From Acanthaster planci (taxonomy: Eukaryota > Echinodermata > Asteroidea > Valvatida > Acanthasteridae): a stretch of 64,000 nt of DNA. The notes beneath the pieces are model-generated. The model saw only the letters and a list, made by a program, of their open reading frames with translations. It had not been told where the DNA came from and did no database searches. Each line of letters opens with the position of its first letter. Position 1 is the first letter of the stretch. Positions 52,472 to 64,000 of this stretch are shown here, in pieces. Both the position numbers and the translations under genes were made by a program. The DNA lies in contig NW_019091431.1 of assembly GCF_001949145.1 (NCBI RefSeq), forward strand, positions 1,353,426 through 1,417,425, read 5' to 3'.

Positions 52472-54318
52472 TACACCACAGCTACCAGGGAACATTGTCA
52501 AGGCTCAAGGTTAAAAAAGCAGGACACAGCAGGCAGGCTGTCTCCCAGTTGTCAGATGTCAAAATGTCTTGTGGTGAATCTGACTGTAATCTTAGCTTGG
52601 GGATTTAATCAAGTTAAAGTCTGTCTGCTCTCTTCCGTACCTCAAAGAATTATTGCGTCCAAAGAATTTTGGGGGTCAATGAACTTGTACTTTGGGCTAC
52701 TCATAGCTTGCCTCCAGTTGCCTTAGATTAGCTCTCAATTTTCTGTCGTGAATTATATTTTGTGTGATTGGTTGTAACATGTTACAGCCCTAGGTCAGTT
52801 TTTCCGGGAGCTGTAAATTTCACCAGTTGGATGAGTGCAAACAATTGTTGCATTGTGGGAGAAAAGATTACTGGCTAGTATAGTGTCTCACCTGTTATTA
52901 CAGTGTCTCACGTGGTCCTGAAGTTGATTTCTTTGGTTGGAACGTGAATTTTCTGAAGTGTATTTTACTTTACAGCTCCATAAAATTGTGCTTATGTTGA
53001 AGGTATTATAATATTGCTGGTTTGGTGCTTAATGCTTTGTAACAACTCACTACAAAAACATACTAACTGCATGGCCGTGTAACTTGTTTATCCTGCTCTA
53101 TCCTCTCTGACCCCTAGTGTTTGAAGTTCACTGCTTTCCATCTTTTTGGCTTTACATGCATAATATCCAGACCCATTTGCTTGAAATGCCCTGATAAATC
53201 CACTTGATAAAAATACAAAAGAAATCCCTAAATCCTAGGGTTCAAAGGTCGTTTCTTTCATTGGTCGATCCCCAGTTCCGTCTCGCTTTGGAATGATCAA
53301 GCCATTGGAAAAGTTCGTACTATTGTTAGTAGAGCAGGATATTGGTGTTTATTTTTAACCAAAAATATCCTCCATGAAAAGAATTACGTGCAATATGGGA
53401 GTGAATAACTGCCTGTGGTGTGCATATATTTTGTTGTACATGTGCATTAAAGTAAATGATTTCATGGTAGGTTGCATTGAGTTACAAACGGTATGTTGTT
53501 AGTGCACCACTTGGAATGGTCAAGTATAGTACATGTACATAGGTGCTTGTAGGTTGTTTTCTAGAAAGTGTGGTCATTTCCACATGCATTGTAATTACAT
53601 TTCAAAATTTAAGCATTCTGTTTTGTATATATGTAGATTTGAGCTGCTGTTGAATCATGTAGAATTTATGGAACAGGGACTGCCAATTAAACACTACTAT
53701 TTTGCACACTACATGTACATTACAGTTACCTCAGATGATTTTAAAACTACATCTGCCTGTATAGTTGAGGGTTGCTTACTGTTTTCATGTTGAAATCAAG
53801 GTTTTGCTGATTGATTTACCCTGATGGAATTCACCTGGAAAAGTGTTCTTAGCATGTAAAAAATCTCATTTGTAAAAAAAAGTATAAACAATTAACTAAA
53901 TTGAGAGATTTGCAGTAAGATCAAACACTTATAAAGAATAAGAGGTTTTGGCATTGTGGACTGACACCCCCGTGACGTTGTTTCAGAACCCCTCCCCCAA
54001 GAAAGGCTATATATAAAAGTGCAGCATCACACACAAGCCATACCTGTATGTTGCTGTTGCAACAGTCTCTTAATATGCCTGTGTTGAGGATAGGGAGGGG
54101 GGTCTTGAAAAATTACAGGGGTGAATAGTGCAGTGACTCAACATCAACATCTACATGATGTGCAGCATTATCCATGGTCACAGCTGTTATAAATGCTTAG
54201 CAAAAGTCTTATATGCTAAGCGGCTGTGTGATAAGTGGGCCTAAAGTGTCTTGTCCAGAAAATATCATCACAGTGTACCGGTGTTACTGTGTTGGTGTAA
54301 TCATGCAGTCCTCTCCCC

Positions 54319-54344
54319 TGAACAACGGAGACTGCCGTTGTTCA
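54319..54344. repeat. Perfect 10-bp hairpin
   Basis: TGAACAACGG is followed by a six-base loop (AGACTG) and then CCGTTGTTCA, the exact complement. It lies downstream of PPM1L. With no following run of T and in animal DNA it is not a terminator. It may be a structural element of a 3' UTR or chance. Confidence 0.5.
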
Positions 54345-56034
54345 GTCACGCTGTATTGACAGAGCAGCACTCACTGGTAAATGGATAACATGTGTACACT
54401 GTGTGTTGAATTCGGAGTTCGCCTGCAAGCTTTGTTGAGAAGGTCAACATTATCGGCATTACTCTGTGCGGCCGGCAATCATTCCCATAACTAAGTACAT
54501 GTGACGAATGGGGACAGATGAGCAGCCAATGACATTCTAAGATGGCTAGGAAATTTAAATGGCATTCTTTGGCAGAAATTGTTGTTGTCAGTTGGTTTGT
54601 CATTGCCAAATGTAATGTTTGGAATGCCTCCATTGCCTCTACCTTTTATCAACCAACACTTTTAGTCATCCCCTCATTTTTTCCCTGATTTTTCAATAGA
54701 TGTGACAGTTTGTTTTTTTTTTCATTTGTATTACTGGCTCTGAAATATGCTTAGCTGTAGTTTTTGCTGAATTGTGTGTTTGTATATGTTGTACTAATAC
54801 AATTGATAATGTTTTTGCCTGAACTCATTTGCAAAGATTTGCACATCAAACATACTGATTGCAAGATGAGAATTTTTATTAAAAAGAATTATAACTGTAT
54901 TTCATTTTGCCATCCTTAACACTTCATCTACTCAAAGACAAGTTGGACAAGACTTAACTATGTTCATTTAAAATTTTGTGTTATTTGTGTAAACTTGATT
55001 GTAAATTCTTCACCCTTCCTTTTGTTTCAGTTCCCAGCCTTATGTATCGCATATTGGTTGATACTTTCAGGTGCAGCATTTGTATGTGTTTACAGTACTT
55101 TAAAAGTATAACATGAAATATATTAGTTTAATTAAATCTGAATGTCTGTATAAAGTCTCCTGCAAAAAAACTGGCAGATTTCACTGGCAGTCACAGCGCT
55201 GGAGAGAGAGAGTTCTTCCCTCTTCAGGGGCAGACCCAATGGGAGCAGTGTAAAGGGGTGTGCATGAGCACAGTATCAGCAACGTACGTGTGAAAATGAG
55301 GCAACGCCGTGACAGGTTACTTACTGTGGGTGTATCATTCTGAAATGCTCATTGGAGAAGACAGAAGCAAGAGAACCTGTGATAGGTTTATTTGTGCTTT
55401 AACTATCTTGGAATGCTTTTTCATGTATAATTTAGTTTATGGACAGCTATTCCCAGTTGGCCTAACTTTGCCATTTTGAACAGATGTTATTGTCTGTCAT
55501 TGCCACCCCTTGAAAGTTGCTTTAAAAATCAAGTTCACTTTTCTTCTGGTTGACAAAGGTTTCATTAAAAAAAAAAGGAAACATAAAACTCCTCTATAGG
55601 ACCTGATAGAGGAATGTTAAGGGGGTTTACAGAGAAGAATAAAAGGAATTGAGTGCCAGAAAAAAAATATCTGTCGTTGGATAACTGATTATTTCAACTA
55701 AAGATTTCCATTGATTTAATTAATATCAAAGCTCTTTCTCCTTTTTAAAGACTTCCACCGCACAATCAGAGTTTTCGGGGCTAAGCGCCCCCACAACGAC
55801 CCTTATCTTTCCACGTCTACTCGACTCTGATAATTTGGAATGGCGCCCTCAAGTGCAACGCAGAGCAGACGGCCGGCAGTGACACATATGATATATGGGG
55901 AACTGCAATGTGGTGCCGATGTACTTAACATAACACAGTACCAGTCGCTAGTGCTATTTCTTTCTGTGCATAAAGTGTATTGGAACATCAATAGCATACT
56001 GCATGGTCCTTGTGTTGAACTATTCTTCAGTCAC

Positions 56035-56456
56035 AGTAGTAATGACTCAAGTCAGTGGCTCAACTCGGGTCACAATTGTTGGCAACTCGACTCGAGTCCT
56101 GATGGGTAGATGACTCAACTTGAGTCTCTGTAACCAAATGACTTGACTCAACTCTCTCATGGAGACTTGAGTGCAAGCTTATAAGACTCGAGTCTCAAAA
56201 AAATCAAAAGCACAATTTTAGTTGGTTAGATACCTGTCACACTCATTTATTTTGTCTAAATGAAAAATAGAAATACCAAAAAATGACTTACATGTAGTTG
56301 TGTTTTTATTATATTTTGTTCAAAAATTTGTGACTCATATTGACTTGAGCTCAGTACTTCACTCGACTTCTTGACCAAATGACTGGACTTGAGTCAGTGT
56401 AAAAATGACTCGACCCGACTTGAGTCACCAAATTTAGTGACTCGTTACAACACTGA
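56035..56456. repeat. Block of GACTCGAGTC-type dyads
   Basis: Many overlapping variants of ACTTGAGTCA, ACTCGACTCGAGTC and GACTTGACTC occur at both ends of the block, about 56035-56200 and 56336-56456. About 130 bases of unlike AT-rich sequence lie between them. Because GACTCGAGTC is self-complementary, the two flanks can pair with each other or within themselves. This looks like a dispersed repeat made of a degenerate 10-base palindrome and not a coding region. It lies downstream of the C11orf65-like stop codon. Confidence 0.6.
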
Positions 56457-56784
56457 CTTGTGTCCAAGTATTCAAGTGTTGTCCTACAAGCCTGGCCAAA
56501 GCAACAGTGACAAACTCGTACAAAGTCAATCGGCCATCGTCCAGGAACATGTCTTGTCAAGGCAGAAAACGTATACTTCAGTCTGGACAGCAACACGCTT
56601 TTGCCCGTCGTTCCCACATTGACATTCCCCTGTCCATTCCAATGCCTGATGCAAAGTTACAACTGCCACACACTACAGTTCATCTTGTGCTTGTATAACT
56701 GTAACTGAGTCAGCATGGTGTCTCCAAAGGACAGGTCTGGTATCTCGGCATTAATCTTATACAGGACTTGAATGCAGTCCTCCA

Positions 56785-59700
56785 TCAGCAAGGTGTGGTC
56801 AGCCCAATGTCCTCATACGACAGGTCCTGTGTCCACGCATACAGCTGGTCAGCCTCCTTCTGCCATTCTTCCTCTACATCATCATCCAGCATCCCATATT
56901 CATCGTCCTGGTATCCTCCTGACACCACTTGAGCTGCAGCTACGGTGCCAACAGCATCATCATAAGAAGGGTTCTCCCCACGTGACTGGTGGAGCAAATG
57001 AAAGTCACATAATAGACATTTCAATCAAAATTAAAGAGTCTCTTGCCAGTACAAGTAAAATTCCAACAAAAACTATGGCAAGAGATACTGGTGTATTTCA
57101 AAATTTAGACAAAATCTGAATGCAAATCACTTCACCAGCCTTTAAAGTTGTGTGAATATGAAGATGTTCAAAGTTTTAAAATCTCACCTCTGCTTTGCTT
57201 GCCATGTACATTTTTCTCATCTTGGATGCTCTCTGCTTGGCTTGCCTGGAGCGTCTTGATGTATGCCCTGGTGTACTGCCTCGGGAACTTGATGGCTTGA
57301 AAGTAGGGGATGGAATGGGGATCTGCAATGGTTCTCTGTATAAGAAAACAATTATGAGTGAATCGCCTGCCACAAATGTTAATAGTAGGCAAAAGTCAAA
57401 ATCAACAGTTCTTTTGGGTTTGCCCTTCCTGATTTCTAGGATATGCAACGTGGAAAACACTACTTAGCAGACTCTTGTGAAAAGAAAAAAATAAGCTGGG
57501 AGCTACTATTATGTCATATACTTTGCACTGCATTGTGGCTGTTCACCTGTTTTTAGGCAAAGGAAATATTTTCTGTATTAAGCCAATTTCTGTGTTCATC
57601 AGCTTTACGAAACTGGCCCAAGGATTACAGAAAAGGAAAATCTGGTGAAATTCAAGGATGATGTTGAATTCTGCTAACCGTAATTCTGAGATGATCCGGA
57701 CATGTGCCCGCTGCATTTCTTCTGTGAGTGGTCTGGCTGTAAGTGCAGGCATTTCAGCTTGCAGCCTTGCTGATGGAGAGTTGCCACCTCGATTAAGGTA
57801 ATCTATCACATCATACAAAATGGTAGTCCTGGGCAAAACTGGAAATACAAAAGAAAAAATTCAAATCTCTTGTCTTCCAACTGTTCAATGTTTGTTTATT
57901 AGAACTGATCAATGAATCCTCACAATTTTGCTCATGGTTTTCGGAAGATCTACTCACCCGACTGATCCAATTTTCTCCACATGTTCTCCCTGCCGCCCAT
58001 GTATGACGGCATCTCATCCAACTTGCTCAGATACTGCAAAACAGGAATGGAAAAAAATTACAAAATGAGAAGTCAGTTTAAGAAATGGTTTGATAAACAA
58101 ACTATGGTTTTGTACCATATTAAGAAATGGTTTGTAGTTGGAAAATTAGAAAGAATTTAGCCTCACAAAGTAGGTCACTGGAATTGTGATGTCCAGAGTC
58201 GTGAATCTTAGTATCCAAAATTAATCTGAAGTGTTACTCAGAAGTGTCAAAACTAGCAACAGCACGTAAGTCCAACTCCTTGCATGCACAGCCAACTTAC
58301 CTTCATGTAGTCCTTGACTGTAGTCACATCAACCTCACTGGTAATTTTGTCTCGCTCATGCTGGCAAGTGTCTGCTATGATCTGGTCGTAGAATTTCCGA
58401 TGACCCATCATGCGACAGGCATCCACTGCAGCCTGGAATAATGTATGCACCAGTCCAAAGAGGTTACATAGTAGGTATTCCACTCTGGAGTCAAATTACT
58501 TTTTTCGGGGGGGAGAATTCCTTGCACTGCACATATCTTTGGAAGCAGGCATGGCAAGCACTCCAGCAACTGCTTTGTTTTCTTAAACTATCCATGAAAC
58601 ATTGATTTCAGTCTTAGAATTGTTCAGGAAACTGCATGTATTAAAAATTTGGGACATCACAGTGTGGTTGTTCCACTAGGTTGCATGCTACTCACATCGG
58701 AAGCAGGCTTGATGTTCCGTTTGCCGCTGAGGTACTGTAGCCCGGTGCCTTCCGTGTTGGTGAATATTTTGAAAAGAATAATCGGTGGAAATTCAGACCC
58801 TGCAAATCTGAAAGGCATGAGGGAACAAATTACTGAGTTGAGTTTTCTCGTGACAAACTGTGTAAGTGGAGGCAACTAATGTTACAGATGATTAAAAAAA
58901 TATACGATGACAGAAAATCAGATCTCAACTACCTGAAGCGGACCCTTGCTCGTAAACTGGGGTCTCTGATGAGCTTTGCTTCTGTTGGACTAACTTTACG
59001 GAGAATCTCATGGGTCAGTGAATGCTCCTATAGATTAAAGAGAAAAGGAAAGCATTACAAATACACAACCTGGTGAAATCAATACAAAACAACAAACAAG
59101 AGAAAAGTTGATAGGTACAGGTACAATGATGACTTCCCCACCTTCTACAATCTGTTTTTCTGTGGAAGTGGGGAAAGGTACCCGTCTATCTGCACAGATG
59201 GAGCAATACTTTTGCTGCCTTTGGAAATGAGACAAATGACTAGAAGGCCCTGGGAAAGACTGTAGCTGGGACTTACCGCTGCACAAATGGCATGCTTGAG
59301 AAGCTTAAACATCTGTCTGTCTCTGTAGGAACACCAACATCGCTCAATGGCACGAGCTGCTAAGATTTCTGTCAATCTGAAGGGATATGAAAATATAAGA
59401 ATTTAATACAGGAACATTAACCCTAACAGTCCCAAATCCTCCAATTTCAATATGATTTTACATACACCCTTGGGGGTTAGGGTTAAAAAAATTCTGAGAG
59501 ATGTACAGACTTCTATATTCTATGAACAAGTTTGCAATGCACAAAGTTCACTTTACTTTTTGATTTTTGCAGAGAAGGAAAGGTGTATCACAACAAAACT
59601 AATTTTCCCTTGTAGAAAAGGCTCTCAGCATAAAGTGTAAGATTTCAAGTGACAATTCCTGCTGTACTTGGTAGAAAATTTGAGGCTAGTGTGGTTGATA

Positions 59701-60103
59701 TTGGACGTGCAATACACATGTAAACACAGATTGAATTTCTGCCTGATGAAAACAACAGTCCACAGTGAGATAAGTGCTGCATTGCTAGAAGAAGAGTTCA
59801 ATTATTTGTAAAGCTCTTACTTAAGGGTCTCTGGCAGGGAAAAGTGGGTCTAAATCATGCTTGAAGAAACCTTCAGACAAAACAGTACCATTCTTTTATC
59901 CAAACTTACTCCCTCTGTTGGATAGCAGAGCCAGGCTGGTTCTGTAAGGGCAGTAGTGCCTTCTCTGACCCATGATCCGACAACCGAGTGACCTGCTCGA
60001 CTTCTGTTGCCAGTGTTGGGTGAGGGCTGCCATTGCTACCCTCGATCTCGCTAGGTATTGTAACATTCAACGTTGAGCGACTGGTACTTCGGTTGGGTTC
60101 CAT
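56785..60103 (-). CDS. C11orf65/CXorf58-family protein
   Basis: Minus-strand exons: 60103-59910, 59376-59277, 59027-58933, 58807-58696, 58432-58301, 58033-57958, 57838-57679, 57335-57188, 56985-56785. They join in frame at GT-AG sites to 405 residues; human relatives have about 310-330. I recognise the conserved core from memory of human C11orf65 (also called MFI, linked to mitochondrial fission control) and CXorf58. It has an IQ-like segment AARAIERCWCSYRDRQMFKL (about 70-89), EHSLTHEILRKVSPTEA, RFRFAGSEFPPIILFKIF, GHRKFYDQII and LPRTTILYDVIDYLNRG. Residues 1-64 are low-complexity, and the C-terminus is acidic (DDEYGMLDDDVEEEW), probably lineage-specific. No catalytic motif or membrane segment is seen. 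The gene is divergent from IFT80. Gene structure is secure; the exact paralogue and function are not. Confidence 0.8.
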
Positions 60104-61683
60104 CTTGTAATCTACCGGTGAAATTAATCAGAACGACCATACATGCCATATAAAATTAGGAACATTATTTCAAATCAAAACACTGGTGCCCACTCAACTG
60201 CACTTTACACAAGCTGTTTTGTAATTTTTGTAATTGTAATTTTTAACAACATTGCGATTGCAGCGGCTGAATTTACCCTGAATTTACCTTTGAATTCCAC
60301 AGTCACCTTAACCCGCTGGCCGTTTAAGTTAATGAAGCACTTAGGCCTAGGTCTACATTACATGTTCCGAACTTCTGCACTGACACTGCACTGAAGTACG
60401 AATTACTGACGACGCGACTCGACTCTTTGCTATTAACTATGTAGCTAGCTAGGCATGTACGCCACCGGCTCCGATCCGATGGCTGCCAAAAATTGTTTGC
60501 CTGCCCAGCATGCACTGCGGCGTCGTTGATAGGTTGTATCCTCGATCAATAATTTTATCGATTCTCGCAATTTCCAAAAAAGAAGAAGAAAATAAAAAAC
60601 AAAACTCGAGGATGCAGTATCTGGCCTCTTAGTTTAAAGACAGTTATTAAAGGGAAATTTAGACAAGATGTCTGTGTCAGCTGACAAAGATGTAATTACA
60701 TCTCTTTGATTATCGAGTTTGTTCAGTTGATGCAGACGGTCATTTGCACATGCGCAAATGAAAAATTCCATCTGCACAATCCTGTAACGAGAGCTGAAGT
60801 CGGAATGTAATGCCTAGGTAATTTTGTTTTGGTTTTTCACAGCATGTGAAACTTCATCTTCTTAACACAGATTATTGGTCAAAGTGTTCAAAAGTGTGTT
60901 GAACAATTCCTAGAATTTTTGGTTGGAATGAAAGAAACATAGTGTTTTGGGCTGATATAGTAACGCAGACGCTTCATCCATATCAGGCATATGTCGTCAC
61001 CCACTGTGATATGAGAATCACAGGTGAATGAATGATGCCTAGCAGTGAACTTCAATGGGTCATGAAACGTATTTACATCCGTACCTCTGTGGATTTCCCA
61101 ATGAAGACAACATAATTAATATAAGTTTGTCCCCCTCCATCTCTTGTAGGAATTACTGCCATTCCTATATTTGGGTCACATTATTTTAGTTTCCAACATT
61201 GGGTCCAGTTCTTTTGTTTTCGAATTTACTTGATCATGATCAAGTCCAAAATTTGAAAAAAAAGAGGCCGAGTTTTAAAATTAATGCCTCAAGTTAGTCA
61301 GGTTAGTCTTAGCATGCTCGGTGGGGTTTACATGTGAGCATGTTAGGGTATGTAGCCTAGTAATGTGTAATGTTATGTGGATAAGCCATCATCATGTTCA
61401 GGGGACAATTTCTTTTGGTGAGAGAGTCGGAACTGGGAGGGTCATAGGGCATGAAGGGCTAGGGGCAAAAATTTGTCCCTGTTGTACCCCATAACATTTA
61501 TATTTCAACACAAAGCAAGCCCATTAATACTTTTTAATTTTAATCTTGCAGAGACGGATCAACATTTATTGTACAAGCAACAAAACCTAGATCCATATCA
61601 ATATAGTCTGAATTTACACCTGTGGCTGTGTAAGTAAGCAGTCAGCCTTTGTGAAAGCCAGAAGCCTACGTCACCGGATCATA
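60104..61683. promoter_or_regulatory. Divergent upstream interval between the C11orf65-like gene and IFT80
   Basis: The two start codons lie back to back, 1.58 kb apart, so the interval contains both promoters. Around 60.4-60.5 kb, close to the C11orf65-like start, the sequence is richer in CpG. A 20-base near-perfect palindrome containing ATGCGCA lies at 60741-60760. A search by eye for an RFX X-box of the GTTGCCATGGCAAC kind, expected in many ciliary promoters, found no convincing match. The section 61.0-61.6 kb is AT-rich with no feature I can name. Confidence 0.4.
60741..60760. promoter_or_regulatory. Near-perfect palindrome with NRF1-like core
   Basis: CATTTGCACATGCGCAAATG is self-complementary apart from one base pair. 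Its core ATGCGCA is an NRF1 half-site. It lies in the divergent interval and could act in both directions. Motif evidence only. Confidence 0.3.
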
Positions 61684-63876
61684 ATGCGCTTCAAGACAAC
61701 ACTTGCTAAAGATGCTAAACATATCCTTTCCCTCATAAAGTTTTAAGTAAACCTGAGTAATATTACTTTTCTTAATATTGAAAAAGTCACCTTCCAACAG
61801 TTCTTTTCAGCAGTCACAGATGTAGATGGCAGTGAATCATGATTTTGACTCAGACTTATAAAAGCATTTGAGGAAATCTGTTATCCTTGCACAAATCCAT
61901 CCAGCTCTTCCTGTGAGGGTCGTCAGCATCTGCTGGTATTTAACAGTGTTTAATCTCGTAAACTTGTATTTGGGTGGAAGAAAAACCAGAAAGAAAAAAT
62001 CTTTCAGCCAGCTCCTTCCATTTTGCGAGCTGTGTTCAACCCCAAGTTTGTCTAGATCATTCCAGTGTAAATACCTTCACCAAACTCATCACTCAAAATA
62101 ACCTTTAACGTGTCCAACCCTCTGTGGAGGCTATGAATCCTTAACTGCTGTGTACATTCAGAGCTCGTGAGCTGTGTGGCGTGGACCACATCTGAAGAAC
62201 TATACTCCTGTAGTGATGATCACAAGATACTTCGATGGAAACTGCTCTCCGACGAAACCACAACTCTAGCCCAGCTGCCGAATGATGTCTATGCAACAGA
62301 CATTCACTTCTTCCCAAAGGGACTGGGTGGGAAAACCAAACAACCCCAGACGGATGTGTTTGTTCTGACCTCCACGGATGGTAAATTTTGAAGTGCTACA
62401 AAAGGAATCTGTTTAAAAGCTATTTGAAAGTAAAACAATGCAACACTTTTAAAGAAAGAAATGAGGTAACATTTGTTTTAAGTATTGCTGTTCGTAGCTT
62501 TTCCTGCAAATGTTGGTAGTAAAATTTAATGAACAGTTTATTGAGTTTTTATAGGAGCAAACCAAGTATGTTTTCCTTGAACGAGAAGTCATTTTGCGAC
62601 TGCAGTTCAATTCTGAGACTTGCTTTCTGTCCCTCTAAAATTTAGGCAGCATTTAAGTATGAAAAGTGTATTTGTCGATTTTTTGCCTTTAGGAAAGTTC
62701 CTCTTGATTTCCAAATCTGGCCGCGTAGAGAAGTCTGTGGATGCCCACACAGGCGCTGTGCTGTCAGGCCGATGGAGCTATGATGGGACAGCCATGGCAA
62801 CAGCAGGGGAGGACGGACAGGTCAAAATATGGTCTCGCAGTGGGATGTTACGTTCAACGTTAGCACAGACAGGTAAATGCTTGAAAAAAAAGACAACCTG
62901 TAGCCCATTACACTTTAAGATGAAACCCTGTCAAAGAAGCCTCAGAATGTTTCCCAAGTTGCACCACAATATTTAAAGATCATTGTAGTTTTGATGGACC
63001 TAGGACCTACGCCATCTCTGAAAATTTTTTAACTTTCCTCCTGCCCTGACATGTTACCACATATTTCCTGATGTAAAATACTTTTCAGGTTCCCCAGTGT
63101 ACTCAATAGGATGGTCTCCAGACTCTGACCAGGTGTTGTTCACAAACGGCAGACAGCTCATCATCAAGTCCATGCAGGCCAATGCCAAGCCGTTACAGGT
63201 CAGGAACAGCAACTGTCAGTTGTTATTCTAGAGATTGTAAGTCTCTAAAAAGTCACCAACTTTGAGCACTCCGTTCTTGATGTCTTATCAGTGACAACTT
63301 TCAATTTGTTGGTTTTTAAGAGAAAAATGCTTAATTTCTTGAGAAAATGAATGGAGTGCAGAGTGTCACAGCTAAGTCTCTTGCTCAAAGATGAGAATTG
63401 CACCAAGTGGAATCTCTCCCCCACACCTTTTTTGGGAGTGCATACTATGAACTTAACATTCTTCAGTTTTCACGAGGGATGGCCGAAAGGGATACTTTTT
63501 ATTTTGTGAAATGTCGGGCTAATGAAGGTCTTTACATATGACATGTAAATTTAACCTTGTCTTGAGGATTACCTTTCATCCAGATGGTAGATTTCAAGTA
63601 TTTCTTGAGGCTATCTGTAAAGATAATGAACAGATTTCTGTTTTGCAGTGGAAGGCACATGATGGCGTTATCCTGAAGGTTGACTGGAATCCTGTTAACA
63701 ACCTCATCCTGTCTGGGGCAGAAGATTGCCGTTACAAGGTCTGGGATTCCTATGGGAGACAGCTCTACAGCAGTCATCCTCACGAGTACCCGATAGTCTC
63801 TGTGTCTTGGGCTCCGGACGGCCAGCTGTTTGCCATTGGCTCGTTCAACACGTTACGACTGTGTGACAAGAGCGGG
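61684..63876 (+). CDS. IFT80: Intraflagellar transport protein 80 (IFT80), 3' incomplete
   Basis: IFT80 is a WD-repeat subunit of the IFT-B complex that carries cargo along ciliary microtubules. Exons in the window: 61684-61720, 62156-62380, 62693-62872, 63089-63198, 63649-63876. They join in frame to the first 260 residues; human has 777, so about two thirds lie beyond the right edge. The protein follows human IFT80 almost continuously: [100 protein letters not shown] and [13 protein letters not shown]. These are successive WD40 blades. The start [13 protein letters not shown] matches the human MRLKISLLKEPKH in length. Intron 1 is AT-AC and fits the minor spliceosome; the others are GT-AG. 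The final 124 bases of the window are intron. Confidence 0.96.
61721..62155 (+). other. U12-type AT-AC intron in IFT80
   Basis: The first 9 bases are ATATCCTTT, the consensus minor-class AT-AC donor. A branch-point match TCCTTAAC lies at 62138-62145. The intron ends in AC at 62154-62155, about 11 bases after the branch A. Joining 61720 to 62156 gives AAA-CAT-TCA-GAG-CTC, that is KHSEL, against KHQEL in human. No GT-AG choice preserves both the frame and this alignment. The intron is 435 bases long. Confidence 0.9.
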
Positions 63877-64000
63877 GTGAGTTGGAACAGTTTTTTTTTC
63901 AAGACCCACTATAGTGTATTTCCTTTTGTCTGAATGAGTTGCCACATGTTGGTACTCAGTGTCCAAAGAGTATGGCTGTATTTAGATAGAAGGCTTGAAA

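Larger units (their letters stand above)
52472..56784. other. PPM1L 3' UTR and intergenic DNA before the convergent C11orf65-like gene
   Basis: No exon is supported here. The PPM1L 3' UTR must occupy the first part. Candidate signals ATTAAA (about 53443 and 54879) and AATAAA (about 55638) are present, but none is clearly better than the others. A small perfect hairpin lies at 54319-54344. A 0.4 kb block rich in GACTCGAGTC-like motifs lies at 56035-56456. Short frames such as 55840-56109 run through these repeats and are not believed. Confidence 0.4.

Noticed and set aside
55840-56698. Overlapping frames around the GACTCGAGTC block
   Set aside because: They are by-products of the repeated 10-base word, with no domain similarity.
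1-64000. CRISPR array, prokaryotic operon, provirus or toxin-antitoxin system
   Set aside because: No regular spacers, ribosome-binding-site-led gene chains, reverse transcriptase, integrase or other such genes were seen. Genes are split by spliceosomal introns throughout.

Overview
This is a stretch of animal nuclear DNA: GT-AG split exons, long AT-rich introns, scattered short transposons and one tRNA-derived SINE. No prokaryotic operon, CRISPR array, viral gene, rRNA or canonical tRNA was seen. The proteins resemble vertebrate orthologues closely, and the DNA is strewn with the palindromes TACATGTA, ACCGGT and TAGGCCTA. An invertebrate deuterostome (echinoderm, hemichordate or amphioxus) fits best, but the species is an inference from style and was not proved.

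Layout. Positions 1-17165 hold no exon I can support. They look like the upstream region or first intron of the next gene and carry a fold-back repeat near 4.7-5.4 kb, a degraded short transposon near 7.0 kb and a SINE at 13.1-13.4 kb. From 17166 to 24116 (+) lies most of an anosmin-1 (ANOS1/KAL1) gene: Cys-rich region, WAP domain, four fibronectin III domains and an unusual hydrophobic C-terminus. Its long 3' UTR probably ends near 27.36 kb. From 29175 to 40243 (+) lies an 18-exon ANKMY1 orthologue (MORN, ankyrin and MYND domains). It converges on an eight-exon quinone oxidoreductase (CRYZ) gene on the minus strand, 43906-41113. A CpG-bearing divergent interval leads to PPM1L, a membrane-anchored PP2C phosphatase (47148-52471, +). 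A nine-exon gene of the C11orf65/CXorf58 family lies on the minus strand (60103-56785). It is divergent from IFT80 (61684 onward, +), whose first five coding exons are present before the window ends.

How the genes relate. These are separate housekeeping, ciliary and developmental genes, not one pathway. IFT80 is a ciliary transport gene, and MORN/ankyrin/MYND proteins such as ANKMY1 are often linked to cilia. PPM1L and IFT80 are also close neighbours in human (3q25-q26), so this end of the window may keep an old linkage. The most unusual gene-structure signal is that the first coding intron of IFT80 has textbook minor-spliceosome AT-AC (U12) signals. The introns also hold at least five different short inverted-repeat elements, several with recognisable target-site duplications. 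I found no convincing new multi-gene system.
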